A program made the position numbers and the translations under genes. From Gayadomonas joobiniege G7 (GTDB lineage Bacteria; Pseudomonadota; Gammaproteobacteria; Enterobacterales; Alteromonadaceae), in contig NZ_AMRX01000004.1 in assembly GCF_000300815.1 (NCBI RefSeq), positions 23,510 to 87,509 on the forward strand: a stretch of 64,000 nt of DNA, read 5' to 3'. The notes below the pieces were generated by a model that did no database searches, had not been told where the DNA came from, and worked only from the letters and a program-made list of their open reading frames with translations. Shown piece after piece: positions 16,769 to 26,097 of the stretch. Each line of letters begins with the position of its first letter. Position 1 is the first letter of the stretch.

Positions 16769-19700
16769 ATGAAAGAGAATAAACAAGGGGGCTTGATAGC
16801 GTGGTTTGTTTATAACCCAGTTGCTGCTAATTTGTTAATGGTTCTGATAGTGATTGCAGGCATATACGCCAGCTTTAGTATACGCAAGCAGTCTTTCCCG
16901 ACCATAGAAGTTGATGTAGTGCATGTTCAGGTCCCTTATTTGGGGGCGGCGCCAAAAGAAGTTGAAGAAGGCGTGGTATTGAAGCTGGAAGAAGCAGTTA
17001 AAAAGATAGAAGGCATAAAATCGCTCGAGTCAGTCGCGCAGGAGGGATTGGGACGCGTAATGATCGAGGTACAAGAAGGGTATGATGTCATTGAATTGAT
17101 GAACGAAGTTAAAGTTCAGGTCGATGCCATCCCGAGTTTTCCCGAGAATACAGAAAATCCGGTAGTATATCGCGTTAAACCGGAACAAGCCGTTTTATGG
17201 GTTCAAGTGTTTGGCGATTTGAGCGAGCGAAAAATGAAAGACTATGCTCGTCAAATTCGGGATGAAATCGTTCAATTACCAGGTGTTACTACGGCTGATG
17301 TGCAAGGGGCTCGGGCATACGAAATCGCGATTGAGATAGATGAGCAAACCCTACGCAAACATAATATTACTTTGGCTTTTGTGGCTGAGCGTATTCGTCA
17401 GTTTTCGCTTGACCTGCCGGGTGGCACTATAAAAACCCGCAACGGGGATATTTTATTGCGGGCGATAGGGCAAGCTTATCACAAAGCTGATTTTGAGCAG
17501 ATTAGTATTTTAACTCAAGCCGATGGTAGTGAGTTGTTGTTGAGAGATATTGCTCAAATTACAGATGCATTTGTTGAAACACGTTGGTATTCAAAATTTG
17601 ATCAAAAAAACAGTATAGGTATTCAGGTAAAATCGGTTGGTACACAAAACGATTTAGAGATATCTCGTGTTGTAAACGAATACATCGAAGAAAAAAAACA
17701 AAGCTGGCCGGATGAAATTGGGCTCTCGATATGGGGTGACTCATCTTATTATTTGCAGGGACGTTTAGATTTAATGCTCAATAATATGCTGATGGGCGCA
17801 TTATTGGTGTTTTTAATTCTATCTATATTTTTACAGTTACGTTTGGCCGTTTGGGTTATCATAGGCCTTTTTGTTAGCTTTCTCGGCGCCCTCGCTATGA
17901 TGCCAATTGCAGGGGTCAGTATCAATATGATTAGCCTGTTTGCTTTTATTTTAGTGCTGGGCATAGTGGTTGATGATGCTATTATTATTGGTGAAAGTGT
18001 GCATGCGTCAGTTGAAGTACATGGGCCAGGGCGAGATATTGTGGTGCGGGGTGCTAATCAGGTTGCAATGCCAGCAACTTTTGGGGTTTTAACCACTATT
18101 GTTGCGTTTTTACCTATGTTGTTTGTTTCCGGCCCCTCGTCACCAATTTGGTCTTCGATCGGAATGGTAGTTGTATTGTGTCTAGCTTTTTCTTTAATCG
18201 AGTCTAAATGGATTTTGCCCTCTCATTTAACCTCAATCGCCAAACATAAACCCCCTCAGACAAGCCAGTTAAAACAATCTATCTTAGGGCGCATTCGACG
18301 TGGCGTCGATCGAGCATTGCAAAGCGTTATTGATAGCTTGTATTTACCGCTTCTTGCCAGGTGTGTTCGCTTTAGATATACAACCTTAGCAAGTTTTATT
18401 GCCATTTTGATATTAGCAATCGCTTTGATGGCGTCAGGTGCAGTACGTTTTGTATTTTTTCCTAATTTACCGAGTGATTATGTGCAAGCGACATTGACGA
18501 TGGAAGATGGCACGCCAGATGCGCGTACGCAAATGGCCGTTGATCAATTGCAAGCGGCTTTATATCGAGTGAAAGCGGAGCATTTTCCCGATTTAGAAGA
18601 GGATGTTGTTGCGCACAGCATTGCTTTTATTGATGGACAAATTACCGGAATGGCGTGGGCCGAATTAAATAAAAAATATAGTGAGCAAATTAATGGAATG
18701 CAGGTGGCCAATTTATGGCGTGAAGAATTTGGTGAGGTTGCAGGGGTACGCTCTGTCAGTTTTAACGGCTCTATCTCTGGGGGGGCCGGGGCGGATTTAG
18801 AGTTTTTATTTCGTAGCGATAATATCGAACAAATTGCGGCGGCCGCCAAAACATTAAAAGACCAACTGTCAGAGTTTACCGGTGTATATGATATTGATGA
18901 CAGTTACAGCGGTGGTAAAGATGAGTTAAAGTTAGCGCTAAAACCTGCTGCTACAGGTTTCGGTTTGACGTTAGCAGATATAGCGCAGCAAGTTAGAGCG
19001 GCATTCTATGGGGTTGAAGTGCAGCGTATCCAGCGTGATGACGAAGAGATCCGAGTAATGGTGCGCTACCCGCTGCAGCAGCGAAGTTCCATTGCTGATA
19101 TAGACAATATGTGGCTAACCACGGCAGACGGTCGTCGGGTGCCGTTTTCTATGGTCGCTGATTATAGCCTAGGTGAAGGTTATGCCACTATACAGAGGAT
19201 TAATCATCAGCGCTCAGTTAGTGTGACAGCAAAGGTGGATAAAGCGATTGCCGAACCTGGCACGCTGGCAAATGAAGTTCAAACTAAGCTGATCCCTAAA
19301 ATTTTAGCGCAATATCCAGACGTGAAATTCGAGCTATATGGGTCATCCAAAGATGAACAAGAAGCGTTAGACTCGCTTAAAGTAGGATTTTTATTTGCGC
19401 TCATTGCGATTTTTGCGTTAATGGCGATCCCACTTAAATCGTATAGTAAGCCACTGATTATTATGGCTGTTATTCCATTCGGTATCGTTGGGGCTGTGCT
19501 TGGTCATTATTTGCTCGGGCTTGCAATGAGTGTTCTGTCAATGTTTGGTGTGATTGCGTTAGCTGGCGTTGTGGTGAATGATTCATTGATTTTTGTTGAT
19601 TATGTCAATCATACTATAGAGCGAGGAAAAGGTCTGCTGGATGCAGTTCAGGCTGCGGGCGCGCGTCGTTTTAGAGCCATCTTATTGACTTCTTTAACGA

Positions 19701-19894
19701 CTTTTTTTGGTTTAATTCCAATTGTCTCTGAAACCAGCTTACAAGCAAAAATAGTGGTGCCCATGGCAGTTTCGCTTGCATTTGGTATTTTGTTTTCTAC
19801 AATTATGACACTTTTATTACTGCCAACTTTATATGTGATATTAAATGATATACGCGCTATCTTCGGACGCGCTGAACAAATTAATAAGCAGTAA
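16769..19894 (+). CDS. RND efflux permease (HAE1-like)
   Basis: This 1041-aa inner-membrane proton antiporter has the RND duplication: helix 1 near residue 15-32, a large periplasmic loop, six-helix block (~335-500), second loop, and a second helix block (~870-1025). The motif LVLGIVVDDAIIIGE carries the paired aspartates of the fourth helix used for proton transfer. It exports hydrophobic or amphiphilic compounds with the adaptor encoded upstream. The length matches AcrB/MexB-type pumps. The substrate is unknown. Confidence 0.95.
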   Translation: MKENKQGGLIAWFVYNPVAANLLMVLIVIAGIYASFSIRKQSFPTIEVDVVHVQVPYLGAAPKEVEEGVVLKLEEAVKKIEGIKSLESVAQEGLGRVMIEVQEGYDVIELMNEVKVQVDAIPSFPENTENPVVYRVKPEQAVLWVQVFGDLSERKMKDYARQIRDEIVQLPGVTTADVQGARAYEIAIEIDEQTLRKHNITLAFVAERIRQFSLDLPGGTIKTRNGDILLRAIGQAYHKADFEQISILTQADGSELLLRDIAQITDAFVETRWYSKFDQKNSIGIQVKSVGTQNDLEISRVVNEYIEEKKQSWPDEIGLSIWGDSSYYLQGRLDLMLNNMLMGALLVFLILSIFLQLRLAVWVIIGLFVSFLGALAMMPIAGVSINMISLFAFILVLGIVVDDAIIIGESVHASVEVHGPGRDIVVRGANQVAMPATFGVLTTIVAFLPMLFVSGPSSPIWSSIGMVVVLCLAFSLIESKWILPSHLTSIAKHKPPQTSQLKQSILGRIRRGVDRALQSVIDSLYLPLLARCVRFRYTTLASFIAILILAIALMASGAVRFVFFPNLPSDYVQATLTMEDGTPDARTQMAVDQLQAALYRVKAEHFPDLEEDVVAHSIAFIDGQITGMAWAELNKKYSEQINGMQVANLWREEFGEVAGVRSVSFNGSISGGAGADLEFLFRSDNIEQIAAAAKTLKDQLSEFTGVYDIDDSYSGGKDELKLALKPAATGFGLTLADIAQQVRAAFYGVEVQRIQRDDEEIRVMVRYPLQQRSSIADIDNMWLTTADGRRVPFSMVADYSLGEGYATIQRINHQRSVSVTAKVDKAIAEPGTLANEVQTKLIPKILAQYPDVKFELYGSSKDEQEALDSLKVGFLFALIAIFALMAIPLKSYSKPLIIMAVIPFGIVGAVLGHYLLGLAMSVLSMFGVIALAGVVVNDSLIFVDYVNHTIERGKGLLDAVQAAGARRFRAILLTSLTTFFGLIPIVSETSLQAKIVVPMAVSLAFGILFSTIMTLLLLPTLYVILNDIRAIFGRAEQINKQ

Positions 19895-19906
19895 TTATCG
19901 ACCGGT

Positions 19907-19931
19907 TTAGCCTAGCAATGAGCTAGGCTAA
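19907..19931. repeat. Hairpin between RND permease and porin genes
   Basis: A 10-bp perfect stem (TTAGCCTAGC with GCTAGGCTAA) and a 5-base loop lie 12 bases after the permease stop. No T-run follows on either strand, so it is more likely an mRNA-stabilising or attenuating hairpin than a complete terminator. Confidence 0.6.
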
Positions 19932-19955
19932 GTTAACAGGAATCAAGTCATACAT

Positions 19956-20879
19956 ATGTTACAATTCAAACCTGCATTCTGGTGCGCGGTATTAGTTTTG
20001 CCGCTATCAGTTTTGGCGGAATCAACCAGCGGTCAATTTTATGCCAGAATTGATTTAGATGCGCAGCTGACTGATAAACAAAAAGAAACTTTTAGCGAGC
20101 TAAAGAGCAATAACTCAGTGATTGGTTTACGGGGCTCGCATGTATTAAATCAAGGGATAACATTTTTTTATAATTTAGAATGGCGAACAAATATTACCGC
20201 TGATCAAGGACAGGATACATTTTCAGAACGACCTCAATTTATTGGATTACGCGGGGACTTTGGTCGTTTTACGTTCGGACGTGATTACACAGCGTTGCGT
20301 AATACACTGGTGGCTGGTGATCTTTTTAATCATTATGAAGCAGATATTGGGCGCTTGTGGCAAGGCGAAAACCGTTTTTCAGAGATAATTACTTATCTCA
20401 GTCCGAGTTGGCATGGTGTCGCTATTAACTTCAGCTATAAGGCAGAAGAATCGCCGGAAGGCGAGAGCCAAAACTCTTTGCGGATTTTTTATGGTGACGA
20501 AGGTTTAAGAACATCCAATTGGTATGCTGGCCTTGCACATGATTTTGATGTTGCCGGTTATACAACGACCAGATCACAAATTCGCCACAGAATAAAACAA
20601 CATTTTTTTAGTTTGGCTTGGCAACAAGAAAAAAATGAAACCTCTGGGGAGATTCAAAAAGGTGCTTTTGCAAGTTATGCATACGACCTTTCACCTTTTA
20701 CGATAGAGAGTCAGTTGCAAAGTCTCGACGATACTTGGATTGCGACCATTGGGGGTGAGTACGCCGCTTCTAAAAGTACAGATTTTTACACCTGGTTTAG
20801 CCACAAACATATTGCAGAGGAAGCTGATGAGTCCTATCTGGCGATCGGTATCCAACATAGAATTTCTGTTGGTTATTAA
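19956..20879 (+). CDS. Gram-negative general porin
   Basis: This 307-aa protein has a signal peptide (cleaved after VLAES-type site near residue 22) and alternating beta-strand pattern throughout, with GSHVLNQGITFFYNLEWR, RGDFGRFTFGRDYTAL and a C-terminal aromatic residue (SVGY) typical of 16-strand porins recognised by the BAM complex. It forms diffusion pores in the outer membrane. It follows the RND genes by 61 bases with a hairpin in between, so it may be partly co-transcribed. It is convergent with the nuclease gene, 10 bases away. Confidence 0.88.
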   Translation: MLQFKPAFWCAVLVLPLSVLAESTSGQFYARIDLDAQLTDKQKETFSELKSNNSVIGLRGSHVLNQGITFFYNLEWRTNITADQGQDTFSERPQFIGLRGDFGRFTFGRDYTALRNTLVAGDLFNHYEADIGRLWQGENRFSEIITYLSPSWHGVAINFSYKAEESPEGESQNSLRIFYGDEGLRTSNWYAGLAHDFDVAGYTTTRSQIRHRIKQHFFSLAWQQEKNETSGEIQKGAFASYAYDLSPFTIESQLQSLDDTWIATIGGEYAASKSTDFYTWFSHKHIAEEADESYLAIGIQHRISVGY

Positions 20880-20889
20880 GTAGGACTGT

Positions 20890-21678
20890 TTATTTAAATA
20901 TAAGGTTAAGTACAGCTGCCAGCCGCACACCCGCTTGGGCAAGGCGACGCTCGGCAGCTGGTAAATGTTTTTTTATATAAGGATGTTCAATTGTCCGAGT
21001 AGTTGGATATATGGTTTTGCGTAGTTGAATACTTTCTTGCAGCCAAACCAGTGGATCTGTTTGCTGCCATTTTTGTAAGTTATTTTTTTTAATGATGATT
21101 TTTAAATCATTTAGCCATTGCGAGCGGCGAACTTTTTTTGCGTATAAAAGTTGGCTGTCCCATATTCTGTGCAGGTTTGTACGTTTGCCTTGAAACCAGA
21201 GCGCTATTGTATTTCCACCTTTGTCCTGTCCATTACCGACATGTAGTGGCTGATGCATGTCAGCCACCAGATGCACAACAAAATAGAGCGCTAATCGGCG
21301 AGTTTTAGTTGAGAGCTTGCGATTAGCTAATTGCTGATAGTAGTTTTGGTAGGCGGTATAGGCATCACCCCATTTAGGCGCTTGTGACGGCAGATAATGA
21401 TGATTCGCTGTGACATAGTGCCATCGTGCGGCTTTTTTTTGCCAAAATGGGCTAGGGTGATCACGCATTCGGTCTAAATAAGTTGCTGCCTGAGCAAGTG
21501 ATTCTCGCCCTAGCAGGTGTTTTATTTGTTGTTTACTTGCGGTGGTTAAATACTCTTCAGCTAGCTCGGCAACCAATTGATGACCAAGCTTACCATATGC
21601 TTGCAACTCGGTGCTGAGCAGACAGATGCTGACAGTCAATACCAGTGACAGCTTAGGCTGGAAACAACAATTCGTCAT
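20890..21678 (-). CDS. S1/P1-family zinc nuclease (secreted)
   Basis: It cleaves single-stranded nucleic acid in the periplasm or outside the cell. A signal peptide ends at LQA, and the mature protein would begin YGKLGHQLVAELAEE. Zinc ligands of the family are present in order: N-terminal residue and GH, TYLDRMRD, RWHYV, VVHLVADMHQPLHVG, and NLHRIWDS. The usual N-terminal Trp is Tyr here; the metal is bound by backbone atoms at that residue, so activity is possible. I chose the ATG at 21678, giving 262 aa and a compact signal peptide, though no Shine-Dalgarno is clear; ATG 21708 is the alternative. It overlaps the HD-GYP gene by 26 bases, so it belongs to that operon. Confidence 0.87.
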   Translation of the reverse strand: MTNCCFQPKLSLVLTVSICLLSTELQAYGKLGHQLVAELAEEYLTTASKQQIKHLLGRESLAQAATYLDRMRDHPSPFWQKKAARWHYVTANHHYLPSQAPKWGDAYTAYQNYYQQLANRKLSTKTRRLALYFVVHLVADMHQPLHVGNGQDKGGNTIALWFQGKRTNLHRIWDSQLLYAKKVRRSQWLNDLKIIIKKNNLQKWQQTDPLVWLQESIQLRKTIYPTTRTIEHPYIKKHLPAAERRLAQAGVRLAAVLNLIFK

Positions 21679-22858
21679 ATAGTTTTTTAATCGGAATATT
21701 ATATTCATCTGCTTGCACACTCGCTTCAATTTCGAGATTGCTCAGCTTACTCAGATCGCATTCTTTAACCTCAGTGTAGTGTCGAGACACCGTGTGGTAA
21801 AAGGTTTTTACTTTCGGTTTTATCGGCCATTGGCTATTGTTTTCAACCACCACGGCCAGTCTTTTGTTTGACAACAAAACCAATGAACCGAGCGGGTAGA
21901 TCCCCATGCAATTGATAAACTGCTTAACGAGTGCTTTATCGAGCGCATCTTCACTCATTTTCAGCATGATTTTATAGGCTTGAGCGGCAGTCATGCCTTT
22001 TTTATAAACACGCTCTGAGGTTAAGGCATCATAAATATCTACAATACTCACAATGCGGGCAGCTTGGCAGATTTGCTCACCTTTCAATCCAGCTGGGTAA
22101 CCACCACCTGATAACTGCTCATGGTGCTGGGCAATAACATTTAATGCATCACTTCCTAAATCTGTATGTTTTTTTAATAAATCAACACCAAACTGAACAT
22201 GTTGTTTAATAATTTCAAACTCATCTGCGTTTAAACGGCCAGGTTTATCTAGGATCTCAGGCGGGATTTGAACTTTGCCAACATCATGTAAAAAGGCGGC
22301 TTGGGCAATCAGCTCTATTTCTTCATCGGTTTTTTTTAAATACCGGCTGAACATAGCCGCCAAAATACATACGTTTAATGAGTGCTGAAATAAATAGCTT
22401 TCTTTTTCGCGCAATGCTGTCAAACAAGGAAGGGCGTTAGGATTATAAAACACTGAATCAATCATTTCTAAACAGGTTTTTTTGACCGCTGAAAGGTTGA
22501 TATTTTGACCTAGTTTTACTTCGTTCAAAATGCGCTTTTGCAGCGACAAAGCCCCTTGATAGAGGCGTTTGGCCCGTCCCATCTCTAACTTGATATCCGT
22601 TGTTTTGTATTGATAACGGTTATTTGTTTTTGGCTTGTGCTCAGCAGTTTCTGCGGCGACGTTTGTTTTAATCGGTTGGCTACGATTAGGGTCTACCAAG
22701 ACTTTCTCAACCCCTTTATCTTTTAGCATTTGAATGGCTTTATTACTTGTCACCCAACCGCTTGAGGTTACATTTAACGAAACTCGTTCACTATAAACCT
22801 CAATCACATAACTGCCAGGTTGTAACTCATCAATTAAAACTATTTTATTATTTTTCAT
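21653..22858 (-). CDS. HD-GYP cyclic-di-GMP phosphodiesterase with DUF3391 domain
   Basis: This 401-aa cytosolic protein has an N-terminal DUF3391 domain (~1-130) and an HD-GYP domain (~140-340). The metal-binding HD is His191-Asp192 in FLHDVGK, followed by HVQFGVDLL and HHEQLSGGGYPAGL (GYP at 253-255). HD-GYP enzymes hydrolyse cyclic-di-GMP; all core residues I can check are present, so it is probably active. It starts 7 bases after the stop of the phosphorylase-kinase-like gene and overlaps the nuclease gene, so the three form one operon on the minus strand. Confidence 0.95.
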   Translation of the reverse strand: MKNNKIVLIDELQPGSYVIEVYSERVSLNVTSSGWVTSNKAIQMLKDKGVEKVLVDPNRSQPIKTNVAAETAEHKPKTNNRYQYKTTDIKLEMGRAKRLYQGALSLQKRILNEVKLGQNINLSAVKKTCLEMIDSVFYNPNALPCLTALREKESYLFQHSLNVCILAAMFSRYLKKTDEEIELIAQAAFLHDVGKVQIPPEILDKPGRLNADEFEIIKQHVQFGVDLLKKHTDLGSDALNVIAQHHEQLSGGGYPAGLKGEQICQAARIVSIVDIYDALTSERVYKKGMTAAQAYKIMLKMSEDALDKALVKQFINCMGIYPLGSLVLLSNKRLAVVVENNSQWPIKPKVKTFYHTVSRHYTEVKECDLSKLSNLEIEASVQADEYNIPIKKLYDELLFPA

Positions 22859-22865
22859 AGCTAAA

Positions 22866-25800
22866 TCAGATCTCTATGAGGTACTCCAACGCTTTATTGA
22901 TATACTCAGCAAAGCGGGTCGGAGACAGCATTAATAGTTGCTCTAAGTCTGAATTCGCCGCCTCATTATGACCTTTTTCAGCCACTCTCATTTGTGCTGC
23001 TTGGGCTAAAACCTCACCTAAAACAATGATTTTGTCAGCGGTTTTAGAGGGGTGTTTTTGGCAGAAGCGATAAAAAATCGCCAAGGTTTCTACTAGAGCA
23101 GCTTTATAATAAACAGGATGAGCTTTTTGAATAAGGTCATCAACTAAGCGGGCGAAACTTTCTTCGCCTGGGGTCATTGAACTACGGATCAGTTCACTAT
23201 CCATAGTGAGATTAGCAGTTTCAACATCAGCGAATACTATGGCTTTGCAATGGGCTAAACTTTGCCAGATTGCCGTTAAAAAGTCATCGTCAAAGCGGGT
23301 AATAAGTCCACGTTGTGAGCGCCATAATAACCAGTCAGTATCCATGGCCGCAGCTGTTTTACCTAAATACGGGGTCGCGCCATCGTCACGCGAAAAGCTA
23401 AATGATACATCAATATCATAAGCTGAGTGTTGGGTTTTTAAGATTTTACAAATCGCTTGTTTTACTTGGAACGGTGATAGAGCCGCTAACATCTCAATGG
23501 TATTACATTGATAGAGAGAGTTTTCATTACAGCACATGTTTAATAAGTTATGCAGGTGGATTGAGCGCAGCCCTTCAAACAAACGAGTATTAGTGCGTAT
23601 TGTATAACTCAAAATCAGTAAAATTTCTTGCACCAAAGTGCGCTCTAGTGGTGTTTTAGTCGCCATGTTGAGCGTAGTGATTAATTCTTCTTGCTGTAGG
23701 CTGTTATTGTTACCACTTAAAACGGTAATCCCATCACGGCCAACTAAAATACTTAGGTTGCGGGATGACAACAAGGATAAGTCATCGGCTAAGTCTGGAT
23801 GTGAATAACCTAAAACCGAAAAACACCAGCGGGCAGTCAGCCAATGGCCATTTATTATGGCATTTTTATATAACCCAGCAATTAAATCAATTAAGCGTAT
23901 TTCAGCCTCGTCACTGATGATTAAACTAGTATCGTTTTGTTGAGTCCACTGAATCAAGTGACTGTAACACCTATCATCATCAACCATTATTTCGGCTAAT
24001 ACATTTTTAAACTCAGCTTTTAATTGCTCACAATCAAAATCAAAAACATCTTGTTGGCTGTCATTTGCACGGCGGTATTTGTTTTCACGTACTTGGTACT
24101 CTGGTAGTTGTAGGTGAGTGACTCGAGAAGCACGGTGAGCCAAGGACGCTGAAGCATAACCAACGTTTGCCATTTCATTGCGTAATTGAAGTTTTTGCAA
24201 TGTTTTTAAAAGTGCATCAATGTTATCAGCTTCAGACAAACTTTGGGTCACCATGTAGCTAACGACAGCCGCTTCTTTATGGATCCAGTGGTTGCTAATA
24301 TGCTCTATTTCGTTTTTGAGCACTTCGCTCTCTAGCTCTGCATCCAAGTGACGATAGTTATTTTGAGTTTGAGCCGAAGCAGACAGACATAAATAAGTCG
24401 TTTGATTTATTTGATAGCTTTGTGCGGTCGCTAAGCTTTGTAAACGGCGTCGCGGGCGGCCAGTTAAATTGAGCGCCTGATTCGCGCCTAAATGCTGATA
24501 AACATCAACAAGCTGATTGGCATTTAATAAACGTAATGGTCGGATTTCCTCCGGTGTTTCGGCAATAATGCCATGGTGAGACAAAAGCTGTTTAATATGT
24601 TCATTTTCGGCGAATACCACCAATGCAATTTGGGTATTATTGTTGCGAGATGAGCGGTATCTTAGCTTGAGTTTATCTAAATCATTTGGTTCCAACAGAC
24701 CTTCATCGAGCATGAAACCAACATAATATAAACTTTGTGCCCATACTAGCGGCAGGTTTTCGTTGGCTGTGCGTGGCTGGCTATGGGGTCGCTCTCGTTC
24801 AGCATCAAGGTGTTCCGCTTGTAAATAATAGAGTTCTGGTAAGAGTTTTTTGCCGTCTTTTTCTATCATCAAAGATTCGAGCTTTTGCCGGTAAGCACGT
24901 GCTGCTGTTAAGTCATTATCATAAAAAGCTTGAATGTATAAGTAGGTGTAGAATAGTGGCCATTCTGATTCAATGTCTTTAAAGTTGGTTAGCTCTTTAT
25001 GTTCGTAGTGAATACGGGAATGATCTTCAACCACAGTCTGGTGGCCGTCCCATAAAAAACGTTTGCAACCATATTCGCCAGCAAGCTCAGAAAGAATTTT
25101 ATTACGGGTTTTTTGCACCAGTTTTTTATCGCCGACGGCAAAAGCTGGAAAGCCAATAATACTTAGCAGTGCACTGTCCACTTCTTTTGATATTGACTCA
25201 CGCGGCAATAATCGAGATAGCGTATTTCGCGCCCGGGAAATGCCGTCTGGTATTGAGTGTACTATAGCTCTTTTATCAGCATCACGGCCAAATAGGTTAA
25301 AACCGTCAAGCGCTTGTAAAGCCGCTTTTGCCATACCGACAGAAGAGGCGTTAATTTCAACCTTGCCATTATTAATTTTATTCCCACGCTCCCAAATACC
25401 GTAATCCGGGATACGGTAAGCATACGCAATGTAATAAATAAGATTCTGGACAAAGTCGACTTCATCAAATGTATTGACTATACGTAAGCCGGATGCGCCC
25501 ATTTGTGCCAGCATCAGCAAAAAAATTGAGGTTGCATCGATCTGCAAATGACCCCATTCATTATCACCCACTACGGTTAAACCGCTTGCGGTATCGTACT
25601 TAGCGTGTAATGCGTCTTGAAATGCTTGGGTGTGTTTAAAACGTTCAACCTTATCCGCCTGACGCATCATGGACTGTAACAACCCCCGCATGAGTTTGAT
25701 CGTAGCTTGTGCGAGTTCGTCGTAGCGCTGGTTATCACCATGACGGCGATAAGCTAATGAAAGGGCCCAAACTGACATAATAGAATAGACGTTATCACGC

Positions 25801-25937
25801 ACCCAGGCGTCGGTATAATTGCCATGAGTTGTAATGGCTGTACTGGCAGGGAGTAAACCAGTTACCGGATGCTGACGGGACAATATAATATCGTGAATGT
25901 CCTCATATAGGGTTTCTAATAGTTGTTTGTTCTTCAT
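22866..25937 (-). CDS. Phosphorylase-kinase alpha/beta-like protein (GH15-fold)
   Basis: This 1023-aa protein resembles eukaryotic phosphorylase b kinase regulatory subunits from end to end, not only in the glucoamylase-like part. N-terminal motifs are HPVTGLLPAS (23-32), DAWVRDNVYS (43-52), KLMRGLL, LHAKYDT, WGHLQIDATS (128-137) and GIWERG (180-185). The middle has PHSQ...LVWAQSLYYVG, AENEHIKQLL and NLTGRPRRR; the C-terminal part has SSMTPGEESF. From memory PHKA/PHKB carry close equivalents of each (for example GRPYRH, MTPGE). The Glu of WERG aligns with the general acid of GH15 glucoamylases, so a carbohydrate-binding or hydrolytic site is possible. No signal peptide, so cytosolic. ATG 25937 has AGG 8 bases upstream; a TTG at 25958 is weaker. 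No kinase gamma-like gene is nearby. Its role in glycogen metabolism is inference. Confidence 0.9.
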   Translation of the reverse strand: MKNKQLLETLYEDIHDIILSRQHPVTGLLPASTAITTHGNYTDAWVRDNVYSIMSVWALSLAYRRHGDNQRYDELAQATIKLMRGLLQSMMRQADKVERFKHTQAFQDALHAKYDTASGLTVVGDNEWGHLQIDATSIFLLMLAQMGASGLRIVNTFDEVDFVQNLIYYIAYAYRIPDYGIWERGNKINNGKVEINASSVGMAKAALQALDGFNLFGRDADKRAIVHSIPDGISRARNTLSRLLPRESISKEVDSALLSIIGFPAFAVGDKKLVQKTRNKILSELAGEYGCKRFLWDGHQTVVEDHSRIHYEHKELTNFKDIESEWPLFYTYLYIQAFYDNDLTAARAYRQKLESLMIEKDGKKLLPELYYLQAEHLDAERERPHSQPRTANENLPLVWAQSLYYVGFMLDEGLLEPNDLDKLKLRYRSSRNNNTQIALVVFAENEHIKQLLSHHGIIAETPEEIRPLRLLNANQLVDVYQHLGANQALNLTGRPRRRLQSLATAQSYQINQTTYLCLSASAQTQNNYRHLDAELESEVLKNEIEHISNHWIHKEAAVVSYMVTQSLSEADNIDALLKTLQKLQLRNEMANVGYASASLAHRASRVTHLQLPEYQVRENKYRRANDSQQDVFDFDCEQLKAEFKNVLAEIMVDDDRCYSHLIQWTQQNDTSLIISDEAEIRLIDLIAGLYKNAIINGHWLTARWCFSVLGYSHPDLADDLSLLSSRNLSILVGRDGITVLSGNNNSLQQEELITTLNMATKTPLERTLVQEILLILSYTIRTNTRLFEGLRSIHLHNLLNMCCNENSLYQCNTIEMLAALSPFQVKQAICKILKTQHSAYDIDVSFSFSRDDGATPYLGKTAAAMDTDWLLWRSQRGLITRFDDDFLTAIWQSLAHCKAIVFADVETANLTMDSELIRSSMTPGEESFARLVDDLIQKAHPVYYKAALVETLAIFYRFCQKHPSKTADKIIVLGEVLAQAAQMRVAEKGHNEAANSDLEQLLMLSPTRFAEYINKALEYLIEI

Positions 25938-26056
25938 AATGTCGGCCTGAATGATCAACGGGTTTGAGATGAGCGCACTTCAGAGTGCTTAGGTATGTTT
26001 TAACAGTAGTTGCTAAATGTTACAACTGAATTGAACGACTTTAATTTAAATTATAT

Positions 26057-26083
26057 GAAAAACTAGGCGCGGATGCGCCTAGT
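26057..26083 (-). terminator. Terminator of the leu operon
   Basis: On the minus strand a 9-bp stem (ACTAGGCGC / GCGCCTAGT, 26083-26062) with a 4-base loop is followed by TTTTT. It is 14 bases past the leuD stop. Confidence 0.88.
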
Positions 26084-26097
26084 GAGAAGAGGGCGGG

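Noticed and set aside
19907..19931. Hairpin after the RND permease as a terminator
   Set aside because: No T-run on either side; kept only as a hairpin.
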